The notes beneath the pieces are model-generated. The model worked only from the letters and a program-made list of their open reading frames with translations. It searched no databases and was not told the origin of the DNA. DNA of 6,275 nt, from NCBI GenBank assembly GCA_900555605.1, contig USLW01000127.1, positions 1 through 6,275 on the forward strand, in the 5' to 3' direction. Positions within the stretch are counted from its first letter, which is position 1; each line of letters starts with the position of its first letter. Source of the DNA: an uncultured Clostridium sp. GTDB taxonomy: Bacteria; Bacillota; Clostridia; UBA1212; UBA1255. Below are positions 5,546 through 6,275 of the stretch, one piece after another. A program made the translations under genes and the position numbers.

Positions 5546-6275
5546 ATGCTTACAATTCCGCTAAGTCTTGCGAATATTCATGACGATAATAAAAAAACAT
5601 ATGTGCAGGATCTGCGTGCGTGCGGAGCGCAGCGTGTGCTGCTCACGATACAGGAGTTTTTTGAAGAAGGCGAGGAACGTGTAAAAGTTCTGGAGAACCT
5701 CAGGCGCAATATTGCATATTTTGAACAGGAAGGCTTTGACGTAGGCGTGTGGTGCAATACCCTCGGCTACGGGACGCGGCGGCCGGAGACCTTTCACAAA
5801 AAATTCGGCCATTGTACCCGGATTACGAATTTTGAGGGCCGGACCGGCATTGATACGGTGTGTCTGCTCAATGAGGATTTTGCAGAAGAAATACAGCGAT
5901 GGATGATTGAATTTGCACAGGCCGGCGCAAAGCTGATCCTGATTGACGATGATCTCGTACTGTCTGTCCGCCCCGGTTTTACCTGTGCTTGTGAAAAACA
6001 TCTTGCTTTATTTTCTGCGCATGCCGGCCGTTCCTTTGAACGGGAAGCGCTGCCCGGATTATTTACGGGAAAGCCCAATGCCCTGCGCACATTGTATATG
6101 GATTTACAGGGACAGGCTATGACCGGCTTCTGCATGAAGCTGAGAGTGGCTGTTGATCAGGTGTCGCCTGAAATCAGACTCGGCCTTTGTGCCAGTTATA
6201 CCCATTTTGATCTCGAGGGTGTGGAGCTTGAAAAGATGGTCCGGCTGATGGCCGGTAAAACAAAACCGCTGCTTC
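5546..6275 (+). CDS. TIM-barrel, glycoside-hydrolase-like protein, N-terminal part
   Basis: The frame is open to the right edge, giving 243 residues and no stop. The ATG at 5546 is preceded by AAGGGG (5530-5535, a 10-nt gap) and by an in-frame stop at 5528-5530, so no earlier start is available. There is no signal peptide, so the protein is probably cytoplasmic. The pattern of short hydrophobic strands suggests a (beta/alpha)8 barrel: IPLSLAN (4-10), RVLLTI (30-35), FDVGVWCNT (64-72), AKLILIDDD (128-136) and RLGLCASY (211-218). IDDD at 133-136 followed by CACEKH (147-152) recalls the acidic strand end and cysteine cluster of GH42-like and related putative glycosidases. The exact family is not certain, and the catalytic pair cannot be assigned from this part. 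It lies downstream of the two surface proteins in the same direction, which suggests action on a related glycan, but the hairpin at 5467-5516 may separate the transcripts. Confidence 0.75.
   Translation, partial: MLTIPLSLANIHDDNKKTYVQDLRACGAQRVLLTIQEFFEEGEERVKVLENLRRNIAYFEQEGFDVGVWCNTLGYGTRRPETFHKKFGHCTRITNFEGRTGIDTVCLLNEDFAEEIQRWMIEFAQAGAKLILIDDDLVLSVRPGFTCACEKHLALFSAHAGRSFEREALPGLFTGKPNALRTLYMDLQGQAMTGFCMKLRVAVDQVSPEIRLGLCASYTHFDLEGVELEKMVRLMAGKTKPLL

Noticed and set aside
5561..6135. Two overlapping minus-strand frames near the right edge
   Set aside because: They lie opposite the barrel-protein gene, whose plus-strand translation is clearly protein-like with good strand and helix pattern and a ribosome binding site.

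Overview
The window looks like chromosomal DNA from a Gram-positive, gut-type Clostridia (Firmicutes). Three of the encoded surface proteins end in a membrane helix plus a short basic tail, two of these carry sortase-like signals (IPATG and NVQTGD), and ribosome binding sites are strong AGGAGG types. No species or genus can be fixed from the sequence. The content fits an accessory carbohydrate-recognition or carbohydrate-utilisation locus. No mobile element, CRISPR array, tRNA or rRNA was seen.

Layout: (1) 1-710, plus strand: the C-terminal end of a large cell-wall protein with discoidin (F5/8 type C) domains and an IPATG anchor. (2) 711-821: a short gap between convergent genes with GC-rich hairpins and a 12-bp tandem duplication at the end of the next gene. 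(3) 822-1895, minus strand: an AraC-family regulator with an N-terminal cupin sensor domain; its true start is the ATG at 1895. (4) 1896-2177: a divergent control region with a promoter for each side and a 141-nt leader for the rightward genes that can be folded in alternative ways, one of which hides the ribosome binding site. (5) 2178-3851 and 3930-5447, plus strand: two paralogous secreted surface proteins sharing a LamG-like N-terminal beta-sandwich and a strongly conserved C-terminal domain (core KNMPTYTG), but with different C-terminal anchors. (6) 5448-5545: a long, near-perfect hairpin, probably a terminator or mRNA 3' structure. (7) 5546 to the right edge: the first 243 residues of a TIM-barrel, glycoside-hydrolase-like cytoplasmic protein.

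Working model (inference): the AraC-type protein senses a ligand, probably a sugar, and activates the divergent promoter, whose -10 is perfect and -35 is poor. The two surface proteins would bind a glycan at the cell surface and the barrel protein would act on an imported product. No transporter is visible in the window; one may lie to the right. The most novel items are the paralogous pair with its unrecognised conserved domain and the possible translational switch in its leader.
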